Below, piece after piece: positions 1-12,500 of a DNA stretch of 64,000 nucleotides (position 1 is its first letter; the number at the start of each line of letters is the position of its first letter). Source of the DNA: Todiramphus chloris collaris. Its lineage: Eukaryota; Chordata; Aves; Coraciiformes; Alcedinidae. The translations under genes were made by a program, and so were the position numbers. Under the pieces are notes generated by a model. It was not told the origin of the DNA. It did not search any database and saw nothing but the letters and a program-made list of their open reading frames with translations. The stretch is from NCBI GenBank assembly GCA_025345505.1, contig JANVCC010000270.1:8670855-8734854 (forward strand). The letters run 5' to 3'.

Positions 1-3000
1 AGCAGATGTAGAAGATACCACAGTCATCAATGCTTCTGACCTGTGCAAAGTCACCTCGCTCTCTCACACTATTTTCTAATAGGTGTCTATACTTGAAAAC
101 AAAATTACAGCTACTGATGGAAAGTTACTGTAGCTACAGGATATAGCTGACAGCAAACACCTCTCTGCTTTACTCTGAGGGGCTTGCTGAAGGCTGACAT
201 TAGATTGGCATTACATCCCAACTCTAAATTAATTTCCTCAGTCAAGTTCACGGCACAAACAGCAAGATAATGATGATAAAACAACACAGTGAATAGCTGA
301 AAATCCCCTGCCGTGTTCTCCTGGACAAACTACGTGCCCCACTGGTTCCGCTGGCACTCACAGCTCTGCCAACTGCTAAGTGACACCAACTGGACAAATA
401 AAAACAAAACAGCAGTGCTTCATCGAAAGAGTATTTTTCTTCTTCAAGATTCAAGTACCCTTTTTACAGCTGCTGTGAAGAGATCAAACAACAGTGGCAA
501 TCTTAATGGTGAGACTCTTAGCAGCGGTATATGGCATCAAGAATTATTTACAGGGAAGAAAAAGAAAATATTTAAAACCACCAATAAACAGTGGAACTGC
601 TCTGCTGAGAAATTAAACCACTACTGTTAGTTTAAGGATTTACATCATATTATGGCATACAATAGTAAGTGGAAAAAGGTCAGAATATTTCAGGATGGTT
701 ACAAGTTAATTTGTAATACAGATGCTTATATAGCCCTGCGGCCTGATGGACAATTCCTCTCAACCAACCTACTCTGGTTTCCATGTGTTTTTCATTTTCA
801 CAAGAGCATGGCCTCCCTTATCAATTCTCTCTGCTATCACAAAATCTGTACTCTACAGTGAAGATGAAATGAGACCTGAAAAGGGAGTGCTGGAAGGAAC
901 AAGATGGTATCTTGTGCCTTCAACGACCCAGAGGCAAGACAAAGCATCCTTACATCCTCCTCTGGATATTTGGCTAACCTGTCCTAAGCCTCCCACCAGA
1001 AAGGGTATTTCAGAACTTGAAGAAACTTGAGTAAATGAAGGAGAGTTAGAAGAAAGATACGTAAACAGTTTAAGCAGGATCACATAAGTGCACAGAACAC
1101 AAGAATTTATTTTGTGTTTGTTCAAGGTCAAAAATGACTATAGTAATGAAGTACAACAAAGGCTTTGCTATAACACTGGGTTGCAACTAAGTATTTTTTT
1201 CCCTCCAGATAGACTATAAGCCCACAAAAGTAAAAAGGAATTATTAGTTGATTCAAGTCATCATCATTGTACTGCATTTCTTAGGATTTTGCCAGTTTTT
1301 CCTTAAGCACTATTTCCTGAACTGCAGTAATTCTTGAAAAAGTCTCAACCTTCAGCAGAAAAAAACCCTCCCAACATTTCTCTCGTTCATTGCTGCAGAG
1401 ACAGCCCTACAATTTGAATCCATGAGATTCACAGTCTTCCACAGACTGTCAAGACTAAAATTAATTTTTTTTTCTATTTATTTAAAGAAAAACTTGATAG
1501 GACAAAGACATGACTCCATTTAAGTCAGTGTCAAGATTTAAGAGATCTCATTTATGATACCTGAGCCCTTGCAATTATTAAGACTGCTATTTAATATCTA
1601 ATACTTAAAAAATACATAATAAAATAAATCAACTCTTCTTGTAACTTGATCTCTCCCTTGTTAAAGGCTTTCACCAAACAGTGGGTTACTCTAGGTTTCC
1701 TTTATTCCATCACCTCAGTGAGTGGCAAAGGACTTATAAAATTCAACTCATAGATATACTCTTAACACAGTATTAGTAATCAATATTCTTCTTAAAAGTC
1801 CTTTGTGTTTTTCCCCTGAATGCTCAGCTCTGTCCGTTAATAATCCTCAGCCCTTCTCCACTGTCTTGCTTCAGTTCTTCTTCAGATGTCACAGGTCAGC
1901 GATATTCTGGTCATCACAGTCTCTCATCTTCAGATGTTCACCTTTAAGATTCCAAGAAAGCTCATCTATATATATATATATATAAAATAGAAAACTAATC
2001 TATTTGTAACCTTTATTGACTCAGCTGGACTGAGTTTTAAACCAGCCATGGTAAGGGCTGCACAGTGGACAATGAAAAACATTCCCATGGTCTTAGGATA
2101 TTATTCTACATCACCTGCATTCCATTAATCACCCATTAATCTATAAAGTGCTATTCTTCTCTAACTTCTAACTTAGCTAATCATCTTAAGGGCCTGTCTT
2201 CCTCTACACCCTAAGCATCAAAGCTAATATTTGCAGATCCTGAAGACCCATGTTTGTAGATAAACTGGAGACTGATCTCAGCAATGCTGAGCACTGAGAT
2301 GTTCAGAGTTCCAAGGAAACTGCACTCACTAGCTCCAAAATGTTGGGACAAGCTGCCACATAAAACACTAGGTTGTCTTGAAACAACAGCAGTTTACAAC
2401 TTCAGCCAAAGCAACACCAGGTACAGAAAGGGGAGCAAATATTTTTTTATGTTATTTTTTGTCCAGTGCAATTTGAATTGTTGCAATTAAATCAGCTGCT
2501 AGATTTTACTCTGAAATTACAACAGTAAAGGTACTCGCACTGCAAACACCGTGGAGGAACACAATCCAAAACTACTACTTTGAAGTTTAAGTTGTACTGC
2601 AAAACTTCTCTGGAACCCACTTCAGTTGAAAAGCAAACTTTGGGTGACTGATACTATCTCCATTAACTAACAATATACCATGCAGCAGAAGAAGCAGCAG
2701 TCTGACACTTGAAGTCGAATGGAAGTGCTAGGTAGGATTTTAGACAATATTTTTATATTAAAAGACTGTGGTGTTATAAAAGCAGACGTAGAAGTTACCC
2801 AAGTGCATCTCATTGATGCCAGCCTTCAAGGGCTGTTCACAGACTGATCAGCAGAGGTTGGCTCAATCAGTGTAAGTACTCGTGTCAACAGCTACTTGAC
2901 CATCTTGGACACCAGAGTCCTGAACACCCAGCCACTGCCTGAGATACACTGACGTGCTCTACAGGGGAAAAAGCTGCAAAAAGTGGCAGGGGTATCACAG

Positions 3001-5700
3001 TAGATAGAAAAGCCAAGATCTTGCAAGTGAGCCACATAAACACTCTTTCCATTTGTTGCTTATCACCTTCAAAAAAAGACTCAATGCAGTTGGACGCTGC
3101 ACATCTATTTCTAGACTTGAAATCCTGTGTGTTGATAGAAGAACAGAGAAATAAGTAAATTTTCCTGTCTGAGGCAGTGGGGGAGGAAGGCTTTTCACCC
3201 ACATGACCGTGCCGTGTTTTATATCCATTGTTAGCCTGGCCTCCTGCAGAGAAAAATCTTAGTGGACTGCTACGCAAATAGATCCCTTTCTTACTTACAG
3301 TGACTGATTTCAACCAGAGCAGAACAGATTACTGGCAGGTAATTAAGTTCCTATCACTTCTGTAAAAGCAGCCAAGCCAGAGAAGGCAAAACCCCAATTG
3401 GAACTTCAACAGGCCCACTCCCCAAAACATGTCATCCAATTCCTATGTGCCACACCATCAGTGCCATCTGTGGAAGAAGGAGATTACACGGAAGAAAATG
3501 TAGAGGCACGTGCAAAGATAATGGAAAAATCCTTGTTTGACCTCAACACAAATTCACAGAAATCTTCATTGCCTCTGCCATTGAGAAAGCCACTAGCTTG
3601 CTACGAGCAGATAAAGCACACGTGTGCACCTACGCTCCCAGAAGAAGCAAACCTCCAGAGCCCCACCTCAGATGACCAAGCACATTTTATTTCCTTAAAA
3701 TCCATCTATATTTAACCCGTGGATCTCCTTGCAAGATTCAGAAGAGTAATAAACTGTACACAGGACAGATTTATCAAGCAAAACAGATTAGGACAGGAAA
3801 CAACCACTAAATTGCCCTTTCATCAAGGTTAACTAACTGACAACCGGCACCAGGCTAACCACAGGCATATTATCTTCAACGGGACCTGCTGAGCTCCTAC
3901 CTGCTCGGTACAAAGTCACACCATCCCGCAAAACACTCAACAGCCATACCCTGGCACCTTTCAGGAAGAGATCAGGTACTTAAATGAAAAAGCAACTATA
4001 CCCAGAGTTAAATTAAGATTATAAATTTGTACAGAAAGACACTTTGTGACAGAAATTGAGAGCTAACTGCCTGCCAGTAGGAAGGATTTTTCCCCATGGG
4101 TACAATATCCATTACAGTGGTTCTGTGCTTCTTCTGCGGCACAGAAATTGTAGGCTGGTGGATATACAGCCCTTGAACACCAGGCCACCTGTAATCACCG
4201 ATTTTCTACTCGGGATATATGTTTAGTAACGCTATCAAAACCGGCAAACATAAAGCATCAGCACATGCTTTCTGAAAGGAAAGACTTAAAAGTGAAATCC
4301 ATAAAACCGGTATGTGAAGAAGCCCATCAGAAGCCTACTTTATCCAACCTTACAGGAGGAACAGCTGGAAAGGGTCTGAAGGGCTGCACCAGAAACAGAT
4401 ACCGCATCTGTGCATGTGGGGAGGAGAGAGAATCAACTGTTTTTAAAGCATTCCTGATGGAGATTTCATTAGCAGGTTCAGAAACTTGTCCATGGAAACC
4501 CCTGCATTTCCACACCACTGAAATTAGCAGCCTGCTCACACAACATCCCAACCCAACACGGTGAGAGGACAGCCATATGCAAAGCTGGTCACCAAAACTT
4601 CTTCACCCCATACAGCTCTTTAGGATTGAAGCTCACCAACAGGCACCTAGTGAAGATGTAACAGGTTGGTATTTGCCTGGGTCTTCTGCAGAACCTGAAG
4701 TTTTCAGAAGTGTTACAGAAGAGCACCTCTAGCCCTCCATCACAGTACCCTCTGAAGGAAAAGGTGGGGAAAAACTAAACTGAGCGAGCACCAGACACAC
4801 AATTTGACGTGTAACATGCTGAGCAGCTCAACCCCCATCATCTAAGCCACCAAAATGAGTGCAGACAGTATTAGCTATTAACTTTGTAATATACAAGGGT
4901 TTTAACGATTCAGATTTGACTCAGGACAATGGCTAATTGTAGAATATCAATTGCAATAGTCAACCTTGCCAAACACAGGGAGGGGATAATTAAACACAAG
5001 AAACAACTATTAGAGCTGCATGTCTGAGGATCATTCTCCTACTACAAGAGGTTGTAAAGGCAAAGGCAGATATAGAACTTACCCCAAACTGTTTCAAAGC
5101 CTGTATATCCTAGATCAACTCCACTATCGTATGAGGCAGGGAATACGAGGAACGTGAGAGTGCTCCTACAGCAGAGGACAAAACAGTCTGTGCTTCAGTT
5201 TGTTCCCTCAACTATCCAATTATTCATAGATTATCTGCGATATGCTCCCAAAGGGGGTCTGGGGAATGATGGAACTGTCTGCTGGTTTTGTATAGAAACA
5301 GAGATAGCAGCCACAGTTGCAGTGATATAAAATCACACGTGGTGTTTCTTCTGTTCAAGCTCTGCTCTCCGGCTCAGAACGCAATCTGACAAAGCATTTC
5401 ACACACTACGCTCACCAGTCACACACAAATACACGCTTGGGCTGTAACACACTTCGGCACAAGACTGAAAAGCAGCTCAGCAAGACTAATATTCTTAGAT
5501 TCTTTGGGTATATAAATAACCAAATCTATCCACACACGCACATAAATGGAGGACCACACGAGGCTACGGTTTCCGAGCTCAGATCCAGCTAAATGCACAC
5601 ACACCGAGGAAACAGCCCATCAAAACCGCCTGATCCTTCATACATCAGTATATACACAGACGAATGTATGTATTTATATACATAAATAAATCTATCTGCG
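1..5700. other. AT-rich non-coding stretch, no gene recognised
   Basis: I see no exon that I can assign here. The open frames are short, lack recognisable domains and are not flanked by convincing paired splice sites. A (TA)9 microsatellite lies at 1967-1984. If the minus-strand donor in the neighbouring CpG island (ending at 6104) is real, this stretch would be the first intron of a minus-strand gene that continues off the left edge. That is inference only. Confidence 0.5.
1967..1984. repeat. (TA)9 microsatellite
   Basis: A pure TA dinucleotide run of about nine units. No function is suggested. Confidence 0.9.
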
Positions 5701-5719
5701 AATTAAATGCCCAAATATA

Positions 5720-6800
5720 CACCCATTCCCCACTGTTGTTTCTCCGGGCCTAACAGGTTGCACAGGCACACGACGCAAGTTCTGCCGGCGGCAGACGGGA
5801 AAGGGACAGTTCCCCCAGGCCGGGTCACCGCTGCCGCTGTCCCGCTCCTGGTCCCGCACGACGCTGGCAGCCGAGCCCGGGCGCTCCTCTCCCGGAGCCC
5901 TTCACACCGGGAGCGCCTGCGGGGCGGCCCCGGGCCGCGCTTCCCCTCGGAGCCCAGCGCCGGGCCGGTGCTGCTGCCCTGCGCTGAGCCCCGCGAGGCT
6001 GTCACCCGGCGCCGAAGCGAGGAGCCGGGCAGCGCCGACTCCATTTTCCACCCCTTCCTCACCGGCATCTGCGGCCGCGCCCAGGCCGCCGCGGCGAGCC
6101 TACCTGGCGGCGGCGGAAGGCAGGAGCTCGGCGGGACCCCCACGGCCGCCTTCCTCCCGCGGGGGCTCGGCGCCAGGGGCCGGGAGCCGGCGCGGTGCTG
6201 GCGGAGCCGAGGGAGTTCGGCGGGGCCGGGCCAGGCGGCGTGGTGTGGCTCGCCCGCCCGCCTCCTCGCCGCTGCTGACTCAGGAGCAGGCGCCGTCCCC
6301 TCCGCACAGCTCCCGGCGGCGGCCGCCGCGCTCCGCGCAGGATCGCTGCCCGGAGACCCCCTCCCCTCCCCTCCCCTCCCCTCCCTCCCCGCGCACCGCC
6401 CGCCGCCGCCCCAGCGCTGTCACCGAGCCCGCCGCAGCGGGAGGGAGCCGCACCTGCGGGCAGCGACCTCGGGGAAGGGAAAAGATGGGTGGGAAGAGGC
6501 CCCCAGGTGAGGACGTGGGGTTGGTCCGGCTCCATCTCCTGAGGGGCTTCCTGTCGGCAGCGAGCCGCCGCTCCTCCATCTTGAGAAGGGGGCGCAGGAC
6601 GGAGACGGGGGGGGAGGGGGCAGCAAACGGCGCCGCCCCCTGGTGGGGCTGCGAGCTGGAAATGGCGCCCCCGGCCAGCGGGTCGCCCTTCATCCCTCGG
6701 TCCCAATCCCAGTGCCGTTTTACCGCTGCCCTCCGCGGCCAGGTCCGAGAGGGCTTGTGCCTTTCCAGAGACTCGCCCTCGGTGGTGCTGCTGAAGGTAA
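5720..6800. promoter_or_regulatory. CpG island, candidate bidirectional promoter
   Basis: The base composition changes sharply from AT-rich flanks to very GC- and CpG-rich sequence. On the minus strand a splice donor CCGCCAG|GTAGGC ends an exon at 6104. On the plus strand a strong donor CCCCAG|GTGAGG ends an exon at 6506. A YY1-like CCATCTTG lies near 6578 and a CCCCT mirror repeat at 6357-6390. The many overlapping GC-rich open frames look like composition artefacts, because they have no domains and overlap in every frame. The most economical reading is a housekeeping-type divergent promoter with untranslated or minimally translated first exons. The genes it drives are unknown; I looked for SDHA and CCDC127 coding sequence and did not find it. 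Confidence 0.6.
6357..6390 (+). repeat. (CCCCT)n homopyrimidine mirror repeat in the CpG island
   Basis: Five or more successive CTCCC units make a pure pyrimidine run on the plus strand, with runs of four guanines on the minus strand. This composition can form triplex (H-DNA) or G-quadruplex structures. It sits inside the putative divergent promoter, between the minus-strand and plus-strand donors. Confidence 0.8.
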
Positions 6801-6839
6801 AGCAGCCAGAGGCTCCCAGGTGTTAGGAGTTTAAGCAAA

Positions 6840-8170
6840 GATAAGATGTTGGGCTAAGAAGCCTTCGTGAGGGGGCGCCCGAGCCTTGTGCGCCATGGGG
6901 TTTTTCACGCCAGTGCGAGAGGCGGCCACGGTGTCCCCGATGCTCTGCCAAGGGTCTCAGAGGCGGGATCGTCACCCTCCGAGGGTCTCCAGGCCTTTGC
7001 CGCTTGCACGGATCCTGACCGCTCCGTGTCCGTGTGCAGCCTCTTGGGGACACTGTCCCACCTGGCTGGGATTTTCCACCGTGCTGGGCTGCAGCAGGAG
7101 GCTGGCACCCGGCCGGCATGAGCTGTGCTGGGCGAAGTACCCCCCCACCCCCCCTTTCCAGGTCCTCTTTCTACCTTCTGATTCTTACCTTCCTGATTCT
7201 CTGGAAAACACTGGGCCAGCAACTTGATGGTGCTTGGCTGGCATAGCCCCATGTCCTAATGACAAGCATCTCTGTCTGAAACCCCCCTAAGAGTACTTGT
7301 AGTTTATTCAGCGTGGCTTTTCAATAAAATATTCAGCATTTCCATGGCTTTGATTTTGTCCTGTCCTAGTTCTTGCCTCATTCACATTTTCTGCTGAGAG
7401 ACTCCGAGAGGTTTGCAGTCAGAGCAGGCAGAAATGGCGTCAGGGTTTAGGGTCAGGGCAGCCCCTCAGACCTGTAACAGCCGCTCTCTGTAACCCCCCT
7501 CCCTCCCCAAAGGGAATAATGGAGAGAGACTCAGCGGGTAGAAAAGGGAACTGGGACAGCTTTAGTCAAAGTGAAAATGAAAATAATAATAGAAACAAAC
7601 CAGTGTTGAACCCAACCCCCTGCTGGTAATTCCATCCCCGTCACCACTGATGCTGTGGAGCAGGCACCAGGGCAGCCCCAGACTGGGTCCTGCAGCAGCT
7701 GGGAATTGGGTTCAGGAGCTGGATTCTGGTGCCAGATTCAGCAACACACAGATTGGGATTGAAGGCAGAATGGTCAGAGTCCTCCTGGGTTGCTCCAAGG
7801 AAGAAACCAATAGAGGACCCAAGCTGGGCAAAGCAGAGCGAGACCCTCCTGATCCCTCAGCTTTATAGTGAACAGGATTTGGTATAAAGAGGATTGTCCT
7901 CCAGTGCTTCGTGTGGTCGTGCCATCCTAATTTCCCTGCCTATAAAAGCACCAGACAGTAGCACAATTGGGTTTTCTATTCCTTCTGCACTTCACTTGTA
8001 TCCTAAGCGCTAGTGCTTTCAGAATGGTCTGTGCAGGTATGCAAAAGGCTTCTCTTGCACAGCACAGGCTCATGGAGACAAGTCCTCTGTCCTGTTGGGA
8101 GGTACCTCCCACCATCATAGTGAAAGCAGGGGGATAGGATGAGAGCAGTAACTGCCCCTCTGTTTGCTTT
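6840..8170. other. Flank of the CpG island, no gene recognised
   Basis: GC content falls off from left to right. Several overlapping open frames on both strands have no recognisable domain. A candidate donor CTGAAG|GTAAAG near 6796 lies just before this stretch, but I cannot pair it with an acceptor. Nothing else is supported. Confidence 0.4.
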
Positions 8171-8173
8171 CTC

Positions 8174-8825
8174 TGAATTACAGAATTGCTATGGTTGGAA
8201 AAGGCTTTTTAGATAATGGTTGGACTTGATGATCTAACTGCCAGGGCCACTACTGCACCATATCCTTGAGCTCCATATCTAGACAGCTTTGAAATGCATC
8301 CAGGGATGGTGATGCAACCACTTCCCTGGGCAGCCTGTTCCAGTCTTTGATAAACCTTTTGGTAGAGAAGTTTTTCCTGATGTCCAACCTAAACCTCCCC
8401 TGGTGCAGCTTGATGCCATTTCCTCTTGTTCTATCAGTTGTGACTTGTGAGAAGAGACCAACACCCACCTCTGTACAGTCTCCTTTCGGGTAGCTGTGGA
8501 GAGAGAGAAGGTCTCCTCTCAGCCTCCTTTTCTTCAGACTAACCAACCCCAGCTCCCTCAGCTGCTCCTCGTAAGAACTCATTCTCTGCACTCGCTCCAG
8601 CACCTCAATGTCCTTCTTGTACTGCGGCACCCACAACTGGACCCAGTGCTCAAGGTGTGGCCTCACCAGTACCAAGTACAGTGGGACAATCACTTCTCTA
8701 CTCCCGCTGGGCACACTATTCCTGAGCCAGGCCAGGATGCCACTGGCCTTCTTGGCCACCTGGGCACACACTGGCTCATGTTCAGATGGCTGTGAAGCAA
8801 CACCCCCAGGTCCCTCTCTGCTCAG
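8174..8825 (-). mobile_element. CR1 LINE, 5'-truncated, C-terminal ORF2 and 3' end
   Basis: Read on the minus strand, this encodes the degenerate C-terminal part of the CR1 ORF2 protein. An open frame of 173 codons remains at 8771-8250, with the typical motifs [26 protein letters not shown] and RNFSTKR. It is followed at 8174-8290 by the CR1 3' end (TTGGACTTGATGATCT and a GGTTGGAAAAGG-like box on the plus strand). The element is truncated at its 5' side, as is usual for CR1, and carries no endonuclease or reverse-transcriptase catalytic region. It is a fossil, not a host gene. Confidence 0.93.
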
Positions 8826-8829
8826 CAGA

Positions 8830-9590
8830 TAAACTGTCTTCTCAGGAGTAGCTGATCCAGTGCCCTTGACTTCCTTGCAGACAGGTTGTCTTCTCTAGAA
8901 TGAACAAGACACAGCTAGTCCTGCACAAAAACAAAGGCATCAGGGCAACAAGCCCCCACTGGAGAAACCCAGCAGCAGCATCTGGTACCTCTTCTCCATC
9001 TGCAAACTCCAGAAACACTATGAAACCGCAGAACAGGCAGAGAAAGCAGGTTCCCAGCAGAAGGCTGAGGCTAAGATGGTATTTGTTTGCTGAGCCAATT
9101 CTTGCCTTTCCTATCATTGATTAACTAACAGGCTCAGCCTGCTGTAATGCATCTGAAAATCATTAAAACTTAAAAATGTAACTTTCTAGGTGAAGGCTGA
9201 TCTGGTTACCTCCAGCTGTCTCCCCACAGACAAAGGCTTTGTGAAGCTGTTATCACCCAGGACAACTAACTCACTGCCAGAAATCCAGGGGCACTTTTGA
9301 CTCTACCTCTGATGTGCACATCCCATCGCTGCCAAATGACCCTTCTGAGCAGCCTGGTGCTGTGACAGGGAAGCCCTGGCCTGAGACAGAACCTCACTGC
9401 ATCTGCAGGGAGACTGCTCCCAAGCACCCTGCACCCTGCTCTCTGACATCCACTGGGAGATGTGTTGCTTTGGTTAATGATACTTATTGTCTTGTGCTTT
9501 TCTGAAAATACCCTTTTCCCACCTCCATACATAAAAACCCCTTGATCTGTTTCAGTTCCAGCCAGTGTCTGCCAGCACTGAATAAGAAGC
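8830..9590. other. Stretch between CR1 copies, nothing assigned
   Basis: Only short open frames without domains are present. No splice-site pair or known repeat could be recognised. Confidence 0.4.
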
Positions 9591-9594
9591 TGCT

Positions 9595-9880
9595 ATTCAC
9601 CTTCACGGCATCCGAGACAGATTTTTTTCTGATTCCTGGTTGGGACCTAAGTGTCCCAGCAGGTCACTAACCACTTCCTCCTGGATTACAGGAGGGGTAT
9701 CCTGCTCCCCAGCCCCGCCTGCCAACTCAGGAGCCCAGCTGTCCTGAGGATATCTGGTCTTTTTGTTAAAGAAGGAGGCAAAGAGGGTGGGAAACACCTC
9801 AGCCTTCTCCTTATCTTCCCTTACTGTGTTCCTCCCCTCATTCAATAAGGAGTGGAGGCTTTCCCTGAGCCTCCTTTTGG
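9595..9880 (-). mobile_element. CR1 LINE internal fragment (between endonuclease and reverse transcriptase)
   Basis: Minus-strand reading gives motifs characteristic of the segment just before the CR1 reverse transcriptase: KAEVFPTLFASFFN, followed by PPVIQEEVVSDLLGHL. Both ends are missing. The fragment runs into an AT-rich TTTATTAAA low-complexity patch at about 9885-9960. It is a non-functional remnant. Confidence 0.85.
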
Positions 9881-10019
9881 TATTAATGTATTTATTAAAA
9901 CTTTATTAAAAAATTATTTATTTTATTTATCATTTATTAAAGCATTTTTTATTATCCTTAGCAGAGATGGCCAGATTAAGTTCTAACTGAGGTTTTGCAT
10001 CTCTAGTTCTCTTCCTACA

Positions 10020-10240
10020 TGACCTTACAGTTCCCAATTGCATGCCAGTTCCCTCCTAGTCCTCTCCCAGTTGCCCCTAGTCCCCCCTCTTTCCAGTGCC
10101 TCTCAGTCCCCCCCAGTATGTCTCATAACCACCTTCCAGTATACCACAGCCCCCTCCTAGCACTCTCCCAGTCCCTGCCAGTCTCACACAGTTAGCTGCC
10201 AGATCTCCCCAGTCCTCTCCCAGTTCCTCCTGCTGTATAT
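10020..10240. repeat. Pyrimidine-rich CCAGT-containing degenerate tandem tract
   Basis: Short blocks such as CTCCCAGT, CCTAGTCC and CCCCCAGT recur many times on the plus strand at irregular spacing of roughly 12-30 bases. It looks like a decayed minisatellite. No coding role is seen, although the region is open on the minus strand for 90 codons because of composition. Confidence 0.6.
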
Positions 10241-10502
10241 GGCACAGAGCAGCCTCACGTTGGGCATCTCCCCAGTCACTGCCATGACCCCCCAAACGGG
10301 TTTGTTTCCATTCACAGTCAAGAGGAGGTACTGGTTGTGATGCCTCCACCAGGTTTCAGCCAAAACTTCTCAGCCAACGTTCCCCTTGTTCTTCTGTCCC
10401 TTCTCCGTGCCTCTCCTTCACTGCACAGCCCTCCAGTCAGCTGCCACGAGGGTCCCAGCTCTTTCCCACTATTGCCCACAGTTACCCCCTGGAACTGGAA
10501 GA

Positions 10503-10865
10503 ACCATGGTGAAACAGCTTCACAATCAACAGCACTGTGTTTTCAGACACACCCACGATTGCCTGCACCGTGGTCAATCATTGCCTGCATCGGCTGCAAG
10601 CTGGTGAAGTAGCCCCAAGATCATTGCACCACAGTGAAAGAGCTCTGCCATCAACATCACCACGGTGAAACATCCCTGGAAATGAGAGAACCATGGTCAA
10701 ACAGCTTTGTGATTGACAGCATCGAGGTGAACCAGCTCCACGATCGACAGCACTGTGGTGAAACAGCCCCACAAGCAGCAGCAAGATGGGGAGAAAGCTC
10801 TGTGGTCGAGGCACCATGGTGAATGAGCACCATCAACAACCACACTGCAAAGCAGTCACTACACC
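10503..10865 (+). repeat. Degenerate 31-bp minisatellite, about 12 units
   Basis: Units begin with ACCATGGTGAAACAG-like sequence and end in GACAGC or CAACAGC. At least seven consecutive or near-consecutive units can be cut at exactly 31 bases, for example those starting at 10503 and several between about 10640 and 10790. The others drift by one to three bases. The period is not a multiple of three, so open frames across it are not a repeat protein. The repeated ATGGTG creates many false start codons. Confidence 0.8.
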
Positions 10866-10869
10866 TTGA

Positions 10870-11560
10870 TAACACCTCCAAGCTGCAAGAACTACCATCC
10901 TTGTTGTCCCGATCCCCTTGCTGAGCACCATCCTGTTCTGCAAAGCACCTGGGAAGGTGGTGGAGCTGTGGGGCAGATGCACCTGCAGTGCCTGTTGCGC
11001 CGAGCAGAAAATTCTTGCCATTGCCCCGTCCTCCGAGTCACCACATTCAACTGGGTGGAGAGAGGACAGGGAGTTCTTTGTAGCAGGGGCTCTCTGGCTG
11101 CCTGCTGGATTTCGTTCATGGGAGGCAGGGTGTGACTCCAAGCATCTCTCTCTCTCTCACATGCCCTGATGGTCCTCAACCTGCGAACAGCCTCCCTGGG
11201 CAACATCATCATGCAGAAGAACTCCTCTACCTAGGTAAGCCTCCCACAGATATGCTCACCACTACCATCCAACAGCAGGGAAGAGTCAGGCACAACCTGC
11301 AGCCCAACACCTGGGTGTCAACATGAGAGCTCTGTCTGGGAAGCTGCATCTGAGCTCGTGGGAGCAGAGTCCAGGGATGCCAGGGTCTCCTGATGAGTGC
11401 TGACCATGCTGCGTTGGCAGGCTTTCAGTGCCCTTGTGTGTGGACTGCCGTGCCCTGTTTGCCCAGGTGACCCCCTGGGTGACAACCACGCGCTGTTTGT
11501 TCACTCAGTGCACAGTGACTGGGTCCCTGCACTCCCGGAGCATCTCCTGTATGGGGGTGT
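10870..11560. other. Non-coding stretch between minisatellite and monomer array
   Basis: Overlapping frames on both strands reach about 100 codons but none has a recognisable domain. A short (CT)n run (CATCTCTCTCTCTCTC) lies at about 11143-11158. No gene is supported. Confidence 0.4.
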
Positions 11561-11589
11561 GCTTGGTGAATAACCATTGGTGTGCTTAT

Positions 11590-12500
11590 GTCTCATTTAC
11601 AGCTCCCCTTTACTCAGGGAGAAACCAATGGATGTTTTTGATTTTGAAGCTGGGATCAGATGAGTGTGAGGAAAGCAGGATGTGAATACATGTTGTGTGG
11701 CCTGGAGGCAAAAGCAAAGCTGGCATCCCCAGGTTTCCTGGGGTGTGAAAGGGCTGCCAGGAGTAGGTGAGAAGCTACCGAAGAATTCAGTGCTAGCTCC
11801 TTTCCTGGGAGAGCGATCGCTGGATGCTTTCTATTTTGGAGCTGGGCTCTGGCGACAGCGAATAAAGCACCTTGTGACTACAAAATGCTGTGCAGGCTGT
11901 AGTGTCAAGGCAGCTCCTGCCTTTTTGGAGGTGTGAGGAGCTGGAGGTTCACGGCAAGAGAATTGAGATACTCCCAGAGAGCCCCAGAAATCTGGCAGTG
12001 CAGCCTGGGAGATGCCACAAGCTTGTCGTTTAGAATTTATCGGGTGGTTTCTGTTGCCACCGTGTGTTCAAACACGTTCTGACTGCAACACGTGCAGGCT
12101 GCAGGGGCAAGGAAAATAATTCCGTGCTAGCACCTTTCCTCGCTGAGAAATCCCTGGATATTTTTCGTTTTTGCAGTTAGGCTCTGGCGAGAGAGACTAA
12201 AGTGCAGTGTGAATATACTATGACTGTTGTGTAGGGTAAAGGCCAAAGCAAAGGTGGCACCTCCAGATTTCTTGGGGTTGTGGGTGAGCTGCCAGGGGGA
12301 GGTGAGGGCTAGCAAGAAAATTCAATGCTAGCACCTTTCCTGTGGGAGAAATACCTGGATGATTTAATTTTTGAAGCTAGGTCTTGGTGTGAGCAAATAA
12401 AGCACGGTGTAAACAACATGTTCTGTAGGCTGCAGCCTAAAGTAAAGCTGGCAGCCCAAGATTTCCTGGGGCTCTGAAAGGACCCAACAGGACCACCTGT
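11590..12500 (+). repeat. Degenerate tandem array of ~190-200-bp monomers (left block)
   Basis: A landmark of the form GCTAGCACCTTTCCTG recurs at 11601 (degenerate), 11792, 12126 and 12327. It is followed each time by a GGGAGAAAT..CTGGATG segment, TTTTGAAGCT, GGGCTCTGG, AATAAAGCAC, then GCTGTGCAGGCTG and a final CCTGGGG..TGAAAGGGCTGCCAG. Spacing is 191, 334 (a decayed unit lies between) and 201 bases. Units differ by many substitutions and small indels, so the array is old. No coding frame persists between units. I do not recognise the family. Confidence 0.75.

Noticed and set aside
5703..7252. Many overlapping open frames of 100-267 codons on both strands in the CpG island
   Set aside because: They overlap in all frames, are rich in Pro, Ala, Arg and Gly as expected from GC content, and show no domain or splice logic. 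They were treated as composition artefacts.
8250..8771. 173-codon minus-strand open frame
   Set aside because: It is the degenerate C-terminus of CR1 ORF2, not a host gene. The same applies to frames at 15603-15938, 32041-32637, 56131-56562 and 63629-63941.
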